A stretch of DNA of 64,000 nt from Chryseobacterium sp. MYb7 (GCF_002979455.1 NZ_PCOU01000024.1:21393-85392); one strand, 5' to 3'. Shown: positions 26,997-34,737, numbered from the stretch's first letter. Notes: generated from the sequence alone by a model not told the origin. Numbers and translations: made by a program.

Positions 26997-27290
26997 ATGA
27001 AAAAACTCATCGCTGCGGCTTCGTTTACTGCTATTTTGCTGGTTTCCTGTACGCCGAAAGCTTCTACATCCGCTGCTACTGCAGGAACCTCTACATCTAC
27101 TGCAGAACAGATTGCTCAGGGGAAAACAATTTTTGAAAACTCCTGTGGAAGATGTCATAAACTTCCGGATCCTACGTCACACAATCCTGTACAATGGGTA
27201 GGAATCATGAATTCTATGGCTCCAAAAGCAAAACTGACGGATGAGCAGCACCAATGGGTTTATGATTACATTGTTTCTGTGAAGAAATAA
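26997..27290 (+). CDS. Small cytochrome c lipoprotein 1
   Basis: The 97-residue protein has a lipoprotein signal (LLVSC, Cys18), a Thr/Ser/Ala linker and a class I cytochrome c with heme motif CGRCH (C50, C53, H54) and likely Met ligand M74 in NSMAPKAKL. It should be lipid-anchored and carry single electrons in the envelope. It has a tandem paralog 21 bases downstream with the same QGKTIFENSC block. Confidence 0.88.
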   Translation: MKKLIAAASFTAILLVSCTPKASTSAATAGTSTSTAEQIAQGKTIFENSCGRCHKLPDPTSHNPVQWVGIMNSMAPKAKLTDEQHQWVYDYIVSVKK

Positions 27291-27311
27291 CCATCAAACA
27301 AAAAAATAGGT

Positions 27312-27599
27312 ATGAAAAAACTTATCTTAAGCGGCATTGCAGTATCAGCATTTCTGGTGTCATGCGGACCAAAAAGTGTGGCTGTAACAGGCCCAAAGTA
27401 TACCTCATCTGAGCAATTGACACAAGGAAAGACCATTTTTGAGAACTCCTGCGCAAAGTGTCATAAGCTTCCAGAACCAACCAAACATGACGATAAGGGA
27501 TGGATCAACACTTTAAGCCGAATGGCTCCAAAGGCTAAGCTTACTGATGATCAGCATCAAATGGTGTATGATTATCTGATCTCTATGAATAAAAAATAA
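27312..27599 (+). CDS. Small cytochrome c lipoprotein 2 (tandem paralog)
   Basis: The 95-residue protein has the same layout as its neighbour: signal with Cys18 (FLVSC), heme motif CAKCH (C47, C50, H51) and candidate Met ligand M71. The two share GKTIFENSC, CHKLPxPT and MAPKAKLTD blocks but differ in the linker, so they are an old tandem duplication. A terminator overlaps its stop codon. Confidence 0.88.
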   Translation: MKKLILSGIAVSAFLVSCGPKSVAVTGPKYTSSEQLTQGKTIFENSCAKCHKLPEPTKHDDKGWINTLSRMAPKAKLTDDQHQMVYDYLISMNKK

Positions 27600-27621
27600 G
27601 CTTTCTAACGAAAGCTTATTT
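27594..27621. terminator. Bidirectional terminator
   Basis: AAATAAGCTTTC (27594-27605) pairs with GAAAGCTTATTT (27610-27621) around TAAC. It serves the cytochrome pair (plus) and the RtcB-PrfH-TPR operon (minus, with a T-run there). The stem includes the cytochrome 2 stop codon. Confidence 0.85.
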
Positions 27622-27648
27622 CTTTTAATTAAGTAACTCAAAAACAGA

Positions 27649-28176
27649 TTATTCTGTCTTTTTTATAGTTCTTGTTCTGGTTACTTTTCCTTTAACCAAC
27701 TTTTCTCTTTCTTCGATGACTTCAAGGGAAGCGCGGTTATAAGCAAATTTTTTAGCTTCTTTAAGGGTTGCCAAAGCTTGTTTGTATTCAAATTTTCTTT
27801 CCTGAAGAAGGGACAGACAGTTCAGGATTTCTGATTTGTCAATTCCTTTTAGCTTTAGAGCAAACTCAATTAATTTTTCTGCTTCTTTGTAATCTTCATT
27901 ACTCAAAAGACATTCAATGTAATATTTGGGGGTATTGATATTTCCGATATTACTCTGCATGGCTTCATCAAAGTATCTTTTTGCGGTTTCATAGTCCTTC
28001 AATTCTTCGGAATACACTCTTCCCATCAGACAAAGACTGTCTGCGTCTTCGGGTTCGTAGGATAAGGCATAGTTCAGCGCATCCATGCACTCAGAAAGAT
28101 TGAATGGGAAGTAGTCCAGCGCTTCAAAATAATATTTACTTTTAGTTAAGGTCATTTCTGTAGTTTTTGAGTTCAT
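27649..28176 (-). CDS. TPR-repeat protein at the end of the rtcB-prfH operon
   Basis: The 175-residue protein is made of about four helix-turn-helix TPR units (for example CMDALNYALSYEPEDADSL and AKRYFDEAMQSN). It is acidic until a basic tail of about ten residues (VKGKVTRTRTIKKTE). TPR proteins serve as scaffolds. The start may be Met1 (28176) or Met8 (28155); either overlaps the prfH 3' end (35 or 14 bases), so it is translationally coupled to prfH. It may be a partner of the ribosome-repair proteins; a direct link has not been shown as far as I know. Confidence 0.75.
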   Translation of the reverse strand: MNSKTTEMTLTKSKYYFEALDYFPFNLSECMDALNYALSYEPEDADSLCLMGRVYSEELKDYETAKRYFDEAMQSNIGNINTPKYYIECLLSNEDYKEAEKLIEFALKLKGIDKSEILNCLSLLQERKFEYKQALATLKEAKKFAYNRASLEVIEEREKLVKGKVTRTRTIKKTE

Positions 28177-28840
28177 TTTTCAAGGCATTTCTTTGTTTTT
28201 TGAATGTCTTGTCTTCGTAATTCTTTTTAAAATCTGTTCCTGAAAATGTACGAACCGGATTTCCGCGCTCTACTTGCATCTGAAGAGACCATGTATCTTT
28301 CAGCTTTCTTTCCAATTGTTGAATATAAACAGCCATTACCTTTTCTTTAAGTCTGATAACGGATAGTTTTTTATTCTCCAGCTGTGAACGGGAATCCTGT
28401 ACAAAAACAGTTTCATTGGTAGGAATATAAGTAGCGCGCACAGCGGTATTCACCTTGTTCACGTTTTGTCCTCCACTCCCCTGACTTCTCGCAGTCTGAA
28501 AACGGATATCTTTTTCATTGAAATCAATCATTTTTACATTTTCCAATTCAAAAATTCTGATAAACCAATTGCTTCTTTTGTGCAGTTTTCTGAATGTACT
28601 TTTCCCAATCCAGCAAACGCTTCCCAGCCAGCTTTTTAAAAACGAGGACAGTTCTTTTCCTTTTAAAAGAAGGGTTACTGACTTTAATGTCAGGTTTTCA
28701 TCCCCATTTTCACGATGAATGATTTCGTATTCTATTGTATTTTGTTTTGCCTCTTCAAGAAGGGTCTTCAGAACCTTGGCTACAACCCATTGGCATTCTA
28801 AAGGTCCTCTTCCCGAAGTGATCTGTATTAATTTTTCCAT
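28142..28840 (-). CDS. prfH: Peptide chain release factor homologue PrfH
   Basis: The 232-residue protein has a catalytic GGQ motif (residues 123-125, GSGGQNVNKVNT) like class I release factors, but lacks the codon-reading domain, so it is shorter than RF1 (361 residues) and has a different N-terminus. PrfH acts with RtcB: it recognises ribosomes whose decoding-centre RNA has been cleaved and frees the nascent peptide so that RtcB can reseal the RNA. The gene is 67 bases after rtcB and overlaps a TPR gene. Confidence 0.92.
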   Translation of the reverse strand: MEKLIQITSGRGPLECQWVVAKVLKTLLEEAKQNTIEYEIIHRENGDENLTLKSVTLLLKGKELSSFLKSWLGSVCWIGKSTFRKLHKRSNWFIRIFELENVKMIDFNEKDIRFQTARSQGSGGQNVNKVNTAVRATYIPTNETVFVQDSRSQLENKKLSVIRLKEKVMAVYIQQLERKLKDTWSLQMQVERGNPVRTFSGTDFKKNYEDKTFKKQRNALKNELKNYRNDLN

Positions 28841-28859
28841 TTTTTAATTGAACATTTTA

Positions 28860-28890
28860 AACCTTATAGGCTTTTGAAACCTATAAGGTT
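28860..28890 (-). repeat. Intercistronic hairpin between rtcB and prfH
   Basis: AACCTTATAGG (28860-28870) and CCTATAAGGTT (28880-28890) form a perfect 11-bp stem with a 9-base loop. On the minus strand it is followed by TTAAAATG, not a strong T-run, so it could be a partial terminator or mRNA processing/stability site. Confidence 0.6.
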
Positions 28891-28907
28891 GTAAAGTATG
28901 AGATTAA

Positions 28908-30299
28908 TTATTTGTCCATTCTCACAATTCTTGGCTGGAATGTTCCCAGAATATCTACCAATTCGCTCTGTGCATTCATCACTTCGTTAATGTCTTTGTA
29001 GGCCATAGGTGCTTCTTCTGCATTCCCGCCCATGAGCGCGATATTTTTCAATTTCAATTCTTTTTTGATATCATGCTGAGTGAAAAGGCTTCTGCATTCT
29101 CCTCTTGAATGGGCTCTTCCTGCTCCATGTGAAGCCGAATTCAGGGATTCCGGATTTCCTTTACCACGAACGATAAATCCTTTTGCCGTCATAGATCCCG
29201 GGATTATTCCCAATTCATTTTCATTGGCAGGAGTAGCTCCTTTTCGGTGAACAATCACTTCTTTACCGTTATGGATTTCTTTCCATGCAAAGTTGTGATG
29301 GTTTTCAATTCTTGCTTTTACTCTTCCACCGACTGCTTTTACCAGCCTTCTGTGAATATCATCATGACACGCTGAAGCATAATCCCCGGCAAGATTCATT
29401 GCCGTCCAGTATTCCAGACCAAGGTGGGTACTAAGGTCCAGCCATGCGAAGTTTTGAGCTTCTTTCGGTAACGGACACTGTTCTGTTGCCACTCTTGAAT
29501 AATACTGTGCGATTTCTGCTCCGAGGCCTCTCGAACCGCTGTGAGAAAGTATTCCCAGATATTTTCCTTTTGGCAGGCCAATTTGTTCATCTTCTTCGGT
29601 GATTTCTACTTCTCCGAATTCAACAAAGTGATTTCCTCCGCCTGAGGATCCCATCTGTTTGATGGCTTTTCCCTTCAATCTTCTTAAGATCGGGATCATA
29701 TCGAATGTATCTCTCTCGAAAATCTCATGATCTATGTGAGATTTATGCATTTCATACATTCCGAATTTTGTATGTTCAGCAAGTGCTTTTTCGTATTTAT
29801 CTCTTGCTCCTTCAAGATATGAAATGGGTGTATCCAAAATACTGAGGCTCATTCTACAGCCAATATCCATTCCTACTCCGTAGGGGATTACCGCATTTTC
29901 CACTGCCAGAACACCTCCTATTGGAAGTCCATATCCGCTGTGGGCATCTGGCATTAATGCTCCCTGAGTAGAAATAGGCAGTTTCAAAGCAGTGTACAAC
30001 TGATTTTTTGCCTCTTCTGAAATATTGTTTCCAAAAATCTGAAAGGAAGCACGCTGTGAATTCAGCATTCTTTTTTCTGTTTTTTTGGATGAAAGCAGGG
30101 TTTCTGCAATTTGTCCGAAGGTGAGATCTTTTTCAAATTCTTCCGGATTCAGCAGGATTTCCTTTAAAAGAGATTTTACGTGATGGATATTTTTCGTTGC
30201 AAAATTTCTTTTCATGACTTCCAATGCTACGTTTATGCTTTGGTTATTTGGATATCCCAGTTTTAATATATCTTTTCCTTTTAGTTTTAAATTTCCCAT
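28908..30299 (-). CDS. rtcB: RtcB family RNA-splicing ligase (PrfH-associated type)
   Basis: The 463-residue protein carries the RtcB active site: MPDAHSGYGLPIGGV (about 116-130), metal ligand Cys148 with Asp145 in MDIGCRM, His224 in GGGNHF, His253 in LSHSGSRG, His334/335 in ENHHN and the guanylated His391 in SASHGAGR. It ligates RNA ends with 2',3'-cyclic phosphate or 3'-phosphate to 5'-OH using GTP and Mn. Its linkage with prfH places it in the RtcB2 group that repairs 16S rRNA cleaved in the decoding centre. The MDIGCRM block differs from the common DIGCGM form. Confidence 0.93.
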   Translation of the reverse strand: MGNLKLKGKDILKLGYPNNQSINVALEVMKRNFATKNIHHVKSLLKEILLNPEEFEKDLTFGQIAETLLSSKKTEKRMLNSQRASFQIFGNNISEEAKNQLYTALKLPISTQGALMPDAHSGYGLPIGGVLAVENAVIPYGVGMDIGCRMSLSILDTPISYLEGARDKYEKALAEHTKFGMYEMHKSHIDHEIFERDTFDMIPILRRLKGKAIKQMGSSGGGNHFVEFGEVEITEEDEQIGLPKGKYLGILSHSGSRGLGAEIAQYYSRVATEQCPLPKEAQNFAWLDLSTHLGLEYWTAMNLAGDYASACHDDIHRRLVKAVGGRVKARIENHHNFAWKEIHNGKEVIVHRKGATPANENELGIIPGSMTAKGFIVRGKGNPESLNSASHGAGRAHSRGECRSLFTQHDIKKELKLKNIALMGGNAEEAPMAYKDINEVMNAQSELVDILGTFQPRIVRMDK

Positions 30300-30326
30300 T
30301 GTTTTTGTTTTAAATAACAGTTGGAC

Positions 30327-31061
30327 TCATAGGTCCTGTAAGCTTTCTGCAATCTCCGTTGCAGACATTGTGCAGGGTGTATATTTCCTGCTTTTGATAA
30401 GTTCTCTTTGATACCTTTCTTTCCATGTATTTGACTTACATAAAATCGTTTTATGCATAATCCCTATTACCTTATGCTGTCCCAAATAGGAATTCAGTGC
30501 TGCATATTCTTTTTCCAGCTCCAGATCCAAGGGTTTGTAATGGGTAATCATGTTGGGTTTTACTCTCAGAGTAAATCTCCATGGTTCGGTAAATTTGTAG
30601 TAGGTTCCGAATATTTTACGGACAGGACAATAGTCATCCTTCTTTTCAAAGTATTGTCTTTCTTTGTCGGTAAATTCCCATTTTGGATAATTCCAGGAAA
30701 ATGAAGTAATATACCTGAGCTTCTGTTCTCTTACTACATATATCTTTCTTCCGAACTTTCTTTTCTTTTTTAGAAATTTTCGGTTATCAGAATACATATA
30801 GGTATTTATCTTCTTTAAAATTCCTTCGAAAAAATCTCCGTCCCTGGATTGTTTTACATCATCCCTTACGACAAAGAATCTTACAAATCCTTTTTGATAA
30901 GGTTTATCTAATGGTATCAACGGAAGATTTCTTCTTATTTTCCAGAGTTCTCTACTACGTTTGTATTTTGTTCTTATCTGCTTTTCTACATCTTTTCTAA
31001 TTGTTCTTTTTCTGCTTCTTACGCTTCTCAGGCGGAAATGCAGAAGGTTATCATTTTCCAT
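30327..31061 (-). CDS. Unknown, very basic protein heading the rtcB-prfH operon
   Basis: The 244-residue protein is not recognised. It is strongly basic throughout (N-terminus with RSVRSRKRTIRKDV and KYKRSREL), rich in Tyr/Trp/Phe, and has no signal peptide or membrane helix, so it is likely an RNA- or ribosome-binding cytoplasmic protein. A central block YCPVRKIFGTYYKF and a C-terminal Ser/Thr/Glu segment stand out. It precedes rtcB by 27 bases on the same strand. It is a candidate third component or sensor of the RtcB-PrfH repair system; this is inferred from position and charge only. Confidence 0.6.
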   Translation of the reverse strand: MENDNLLHFRLRSVRSRKRTIRKDVEKQIRTKYKRSRELWKIRRNLPLIPLDKPYQKGFVRFFVVRDDVKQSRDGDFFEGILKKINTYMYSDNRKFLKKKRKFGRKIYVVREQKLRYITSFSWNYPKWEFTDKERQYFEKKDDYCPVRKIFGTYYKFTEPWRFTLRVKPNMITHYKPLDLELEKEYAALNSYLGQHKVIGIMHKTILCKSNTWKERYQRELIKSRKYTPCTMSATEIAESLQDL

Positions 31062-31078
31062 TGTGAACAGAAGTCTGA

Positions 31079-31114
31079 TGTGAGATCATAGAAACTTAAT
31101 TGTTTTATCTCACA
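31079..31114. promoter_or_regulatory. Inverted repeat upstream of the repair operon (1)
   Basis: TGTGAGAT (31079-31086) and ATCTCACA (31107-31114), 8-bp arms 20 bases apart, start 18 bases before the first operon gene. They could be an operator or a leader-RNA stem. Confidence 0.4.
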
Positions 31115-31124
31115 CAACTTTTAA

Positions 31125-31144
31125 TCAACTAAAATACTAGTTGA
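31125..31144. promoter_or_regulatory. Inverted repeat upstream of the repair operon (2)
   Basis: TCAACTA (31125-31131) and TAGTTGA (31138-31144) with a 6-base spacer. On the minus strand the centre reads TATTTTAG, one base from TAnnTTTG, so a repressor bound here would cover the likely promoter of the operon. Confidence 0.4.
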
Positions 31145-31245
31145 ATGGATTAATAATAGACACTAACAGTTTTGAAGAGTAAACCTCATTCTGTATTGTC
31201 TTTAATGACACTAAAAAAGATTTCGGGGAAACTTGAAGTTTGAAA

Positions 31246-31257
31246 TATTGCGCAATA
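31246..31257. repeat. 12-bp palindrome TATTGCGCAATA
   Basis: A perfect palindrome at the end of the terminator T-run of the candidate short transcript. Its role is unknown. The 408-bp region 31062-31469 holds only this, the inverted repeats above and the candidate transcript. Confidence 0.3.
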
Positions 31258-31258
31258 A

Positions 31259-31289
31259 AAAACCCGAAATCTCTACGACTTCGGGTTTT
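31259..31289 (-). terminator. Terminator of the candidate short transcript
   Basis: AAAACCCGAA (31259-31268) pairs with TTCGGGTTTT (31280-31289); on the minus strand it is followed by TTTATT after the stem T-run. Confidence 0.8.
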
Positions 31290-31311
31290 GATATTTCATT
31301 GTACTGTTATT

Positions 31312-31389
31312 CTAAGAATGTACCAAACCGCGAAGCCTTACCACCATAAGTGGCAATCCAACTGTAGAATTCTGTTTTGTATTGAACAT
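31312..31389 (-). CDS. Candidate 25-residue micro-ORF
   Basis: ATG at 31389 to TAG at 31312 encodes MFNTKQNSTVGLPLMVVRLR followed by GLVHS. The ORF fits wholly between the promoter and terminator of the candidate transcript. Chance ORFs of this size are common, so support is weak unless conserved in relatives. Confidence 0.2.
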   Translation of the reverse strand: MFNTKQNSTVGLPLMVVRLRGLVHS

Positions 31390-31431
31390 TGCTTCGTTGT
31401 TTTTTAATTGGTTAAACTTGATTTTCAGGTG

Positions 31432-31460
31432 CAAATATATACATTTTTCTGATAATCAAA
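31432..31460 (-). promoter_or_regulatory. Promoter of the candidate short transcript
   Basis: On the minus strand TTTG (31457-31460), 17 bases, then TATATTTG (31432-31439): an exact -7 box with a -33 TTTG slightly closer than the usual 19 bases. Confidence 0.5.
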
Positions 31461-31469
31461 ATATTTTTT

Positions 31470-32456
31470 TCACTTAAGGTGAATAATGCTAAGGAAAATG
31501 GCATCAATTACCTTTGTCATTCGTTTTGTATCCAGCGTTTCCAAAGTATCGGTAGGTTCGTGATAATTTTTATTTCTGAAGAAAGAAGTATCGGTGATCA
31601 TGAGGGCAGGGATATCGAAGTTCCAATAATTCAGATGGTCTGAAAAATCTATTCCGGCTACAAATTTGGGAGCTGAGAATGTTTCTGTTTTGATCTGCCC
31701 GGAATCTTTGAAATTTCCTATAAAATTTCTTACAAAAGGGCCTGCTCCACTGATCTTTTTAACTAAAGTAATGAAATCTCCCTGATCACCATATATCCAG
31801 GAAAGAACACCTACAGGAAAAGTTTGAGAACCTTTTTCGTCACGGAAATAGCCAATCATTTCTACACTTGCCATTCCATAGACGTCAATTTTGTTGTCTT
31901 TTAAATATTTTGCGTGAATATAGCTGCCCATATTTTCGGTTCTGAAATAAGGAGGTTCTTCCAGCGTGTAGGCTACAAGATCTACTCTATAGCTAAGCTT
32001 CTGTCCTTTCAACATTCTTGCGAGCTCCAGAAGGGCTGTAACTCCGGTTGCGTTGTCATCTGCTCCCTGCTGGTCTCCGCAAACGTCATAATGAGCACCA
32101 ATAATGATGCGTTTGGTATTTTCTGTTCCGAAGGAAGTAATGACGTTTTTGTATACTTTCCCCTCTACTTTATATTCCTGGAAAGAGGTACTGTCACTGT
32201 AAGCAGCAAAATTCTGATGAATATAGTCTGCGATGGTATTCAGCTGGTCAATATTCTTATGATTCCGGAATTGGGGAGTTTGAGTAAGTGCTGTCAAATG
32301 CTTTTTTACCAAAGCAGTGTCTGCTACAACGGGATAGCTTTGTGCCGATAGATTATTCTTCCCCGAACCTATCAGGAAGAAGCATATAACAATAAATAAG
32401 CCTACGAGAAGGAATATTTTGTTCCTCGTAGGCTTTATAATTTTTTTCAGATTCAT
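31470..32456 (-). CDS. M28 family zinc aminopeptidase
   Basis: The 328-residue protein has an N-terminal signal/anchor helix (about 14-32), then an M28 peptidase domain. Zinc ligands are visible in GAHYDVCGD (His122) and GADDNATG (Asp133), the catalytic Glu pair in TLEEPPY (166-167), and a late His in DFSDHLNYW. It should cleave N-terminal residues from peptides in the envelope or outside the cell. It sits 42 bases after the mutase gene, with a hairpin between them. Confidence 0.87.
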   Translation of the reverse strand: MNLKKIIKPTRNKIFLLVGLFIVICFFLIGSGKNNLSAQSYPVVADTALVKKHLTALTQTPQFRNHKNIDQLNTIADYIHQNFAAYSDSTSFQEYKVEGKVYKNVITSFGTENTKRIIIGAHYDVCGDQQGADDNATGVTALLELARMLKGQKLSYRVDLVAYTLEEPPYFRTENMGSYIHAKYLKDNKIDVYGMASVEMIGYFRDEKGSQTFPVGVLSWIYGDQGDFITLVKKISGAGPFVRNFIGNFKDSGQIKTETFSAPKFVAGIDFSDHLNYWNFDIPALMITDTSFFRNKNYHEPTDTLETLDTKRMTKVIDAIFLSIIHLK

Positions 32457-32464
32457 AGTGATGT

Positions 32465-32488
32465 TTTAATTTCAGTGCTGAAATTAAA
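32465..32488 (-). terminator. Hairpin between scpA and the M28 gene
   Basis: TTTAATTTCAG and CTGAAATTAAA are perfect 11-bp arms separated by two bases. The flanking T-run is short, so termination is possible but may be partial. Confidence 0.5.
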
Positions 32489-32498
32489 GCTTTTATGT

Positions 32499-34619
32499 TT
32501 ATTTTTCTAAAAATCTTTCCAGAATTTCCACTGCACATTTCGGAAGGTTGGTTCCGGGTCCGAAAATAAAGTCGGCACCGTTGGCATAAAGGAATTCGTA
32601 ATCCTGTTGTGGAATTACTCCTCCTACAACAATCGTGATATCATCAGCTCCCAGTTTGGCCAGTTCTTCCACTACCTGCGGAACTAGTGTTTTGTGTCCT
32701 GCAGCCAATGAAGAAACACCTAAAATATGAATATCGTTTTCTACAGCCTGTTTAGCTACTTCTTCCGGTGTCTGGAACAATGGTGCAACATCTACGTCAA
32801 ATCCCATATCAGCAAATGCTGTTGCTACTACTTTTGCTCCTCTGTCGTGCCCGTCCTGTCCCATTTTAGCAACCATTAGTCTTGGGCGGCGTCCTTCTTC
32901 TTCTTCAAATTTCTGAGTCAGATTAAGGGCTTTTTCGAAGTATTCGTTTTTACCGGCATTCATTGCGTATACACCTGAGATTGTTTTAATATTTGCTTTA
33001 TATCTTCCAAAGGTTTCTTCCATAGCATCACTCATCTCACCAAGGGTAACTCTTCTTCTTGCAGCTTCAATACATAATGCCAACAGGTTTCCTTTTCCTG
33101 TTTTGGCGCTTTCGCGGATTTCATTCAGGATCTGCTCAACAGCATCGGCATTTCTAACAGTTTTGATGGTATTCAATCTCTCAATCTGCTTTCTGCGAAC
33201 TTCTGTATTATCAATGTCTAAGATTTCTATCTGATCCTGCTTTAATGAGGATTTGAATGAATTCACTCCGATAATGAATTCTTCACCACTATCAATCTTA
33301 GCCTGTTTTTTAGCAGCAGCTTCTTCGATTCTCATTTTTGGAATTCCGGCTTCAATCGCTTTCGTCATTCCTCCTTCCTGCTCTACCTCGTTAATATACC
33401 TCATCGCCTCTTCAATCATCTGCTGAGTAAGGCTTTCCACAAGGTTACTACCTCCCATTGGATCTACCACATCACATATTCCGCTTTCCTGCTGAAGAAT
33501 GATCTGCGTATTTCTTGCAATTTTTGCTGAATAGTCTGTAGGAAGGGCAATAGCTTCATCCAGTGCATTGGTATGGAGAGACTGTGTTCCTCCTAATGCT
33601 GAAGACAATGCTTCTATAGCTGTTCTTGTGATATTATTGAAAGGTTCCTGCTCTGTTAAAGACCATCCGGAAGTTTGTGAATGGGTTCTTAATGCCAGAG
33701 ATTTTGGGTTCTGAGGATTAAACTGTTTTAAAAGGGTTGCCCAAATGTATCTTGCGGCACGCATTTTCGCAATTTCCATGAAATGATTCATCCCGATTGC
33801 CCAGAAGAAAGATAGTCTTGGAGCGAAATCGTCAACGTTCATTCCTGCTTTTATTCCTGTTCTTACATATTCCAGGCCATCTGCCAAAGTATAAGCCATT
33901 TCTAATACAGGGGTAGCACCTGCTTCCTGCATATGGTATCCGGAAATAGAAATAGAGTTGAATTTTGGAATGTTTTGCGAAGTGTATTCAAAAATATCTG
34001 CAATGATCTTCATGGAAGGTGCCGGCGGATAGATGTAGGTATTTCTTACCATGAATTCTTTCAGAATGTCATTTTGAATGGTACCAGACAGTAATTCCTG
34101 CTTTACTCCTTGCTCTTCTGCTGCTACGATATAGAAAGACAAGATAGGAAGTACAGCTCCGTTCATGGTCATAGATACTGAAATCTGATCTAATGGAATT
34201 TCATTGAAAAGGATTTTCATGTCTTCCACTGAGTCAATAGCCACACCTGCTTTTCCTACGTCTCCTACTACTCTTGAATGGTCAGAATCATATCCTCTGT
34301 GTGTTGCAAGGTCAAATGCTACGGAAAGTCCTTTCTGACCTGCGGCAAGGTTTCTTCTGTAGAAAGCATTGGATTCTTCTGCGGTAGAGAATCCTGCATA
34401 TTGACGGATTGTCCATGGTTTCTGAACATACATGGTGGAATACGGTCCTCTCAGATAGGGTGCAATTCCTGGAGAAGTCTGCGTTAATGATTCATCTTTT
34501 ACATCTTTTTTTTCATAGGATGATTTGAGTTCAAGTCCGTCTTTTTCAAAATTGTAAATCTCTCTTTCCTGAGCTGATACACTAAAATCCGGTTTTTTCA
34601 CAGAAATTGTCTTTCGCAT
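32499..34619 (-). CDS. scpA: Methylmalonyl-CoA mutase, large (catalytic) subunit
   Basis: The 706-residue protein has the N-terminal CoA-binding TIM barrel (RGPYSTMYVQKPWTIRQYAG, SVSMTMNGAV) and the C-terminal B12-binding domain with DGHDRG (DxHxxG, about 585-592). It isomerises methylmalonyl-CoA and succinyl-CoA with adenosylcobalamin. The small subunit gene, which often lies directly upstream, is not found in this window. MeaB, the protecting GTPase, is encoded at 25805-26797. Full-length enzymes of about 700-730 residues can act with a degenerate partner or as homodimers. Confidence 0.95.
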   Translation of the reverse strand: MRKTISVKKPDFSVSAQEREIYNFEKDGLELKSSYEKKDVKDESLTQTSPGIAPYLRGPYSTMYVQKPWTIRQYAGFSTAEESNAFYRRNLAAGQKGLSVAFDLATHRGYDSDHSRVVGDVGKAGVAIDSVEDMKILFNEIPLDQISVSMTMNGAVLPILSFYIVAAEEQGVKQELLSGTIQNDILKEFMVRNTYIYPPAPSMKIIADIFEYTSQNIPKFNSISISGYHMQEAGATPVLEMAYTLADGLEYVRTGIKAGMNVDDFAPRLSFFWAIGMNHFMEIAKMRAARYIWATLLKQFNPQNPKSLALRTHSQTSGWSLTEQEPFNNITRTAIEALSSALGGTQSLHTNALDEAIALPTDYSAKIARNTQIILQQESGICDVVDPMGGSNLVESLTQQMIEEAMRYINEVEQEGGMTKAIEAGIPKMRIEEAAAKKQAKIDSGEEFIIGVNSFKSSLKQDQIEILDIDNTEVRRKQIERLNTIKTVRNADAVEQILNEIRESAKTGKGNLLALCIEAARRRVTLGEMSDAMEETFGRYKANIKTISGVYAMNAGKNEYFEKALNLTQKFEEEEGRRPRLMVAKMGQDGHDRGAKVVATAFADMGFDVDVAPLFQTPEEVAKQAVENDIHILGVSSLAAGHKTLVPQVVEELAKLGADDITIVVGGVIPQQDYEFLYANGADFIFGPGTNLPKCAVEILERFLEK

Positions 34620-34711
34620 TCCAATTATTTTTGTCTCCGTAAAGTTAATTTTTTTGAGCGAAACATGAAACTTATGTTAACGTTCTGTTTCTCTATATTT
34701 TATCGAAAGAA

Positions 34712-34737
34712 AAAGGCCGGACAAATGCCCGGCCTTT
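34712..34737 (-). terminator. Terminator of the reprolysin-like protease gene
   Basis: AAAGGCCGG (34712-34720) pairs with CCGGCCTTT (34729-34737), GC-rich, with a T-run on the minus strand. Confidence 0.85.

Larger units (their letters stand above)
31259..31425 (-). ncRNA. Candidate short structured RNA or leader transcript
   Basis: A promoter at 31432-31460 and a strong terminator at 31259-31289 would bound a transcript of about 170 bases lying between the M28 peptidase gene and the RtcB operon. Two pairings are visible: CGAAGC/GCTTCG (31331-31336 with 31391-31396) and a local stem around 31336-31355 with GTGG/CCAC arms. It contains a 25-codon ORF. It could be a small RNA, an attenuated leader of the downstream operon, or a tiny mRNA. 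I do not match it to a known RNA family. Confidence 0.35.

Noticed and set aside
31259..31425. tmRNA, 6S or tRNA gene in the 31-kb gap
   Set aside because: No CCA end, T-loop or 6S-like long bulged stem is present.
31914..32351. 145-codon plus-strand open frame
   Set aside because: It is antisense to the M28 peptidase gene with intact zinc ligands.
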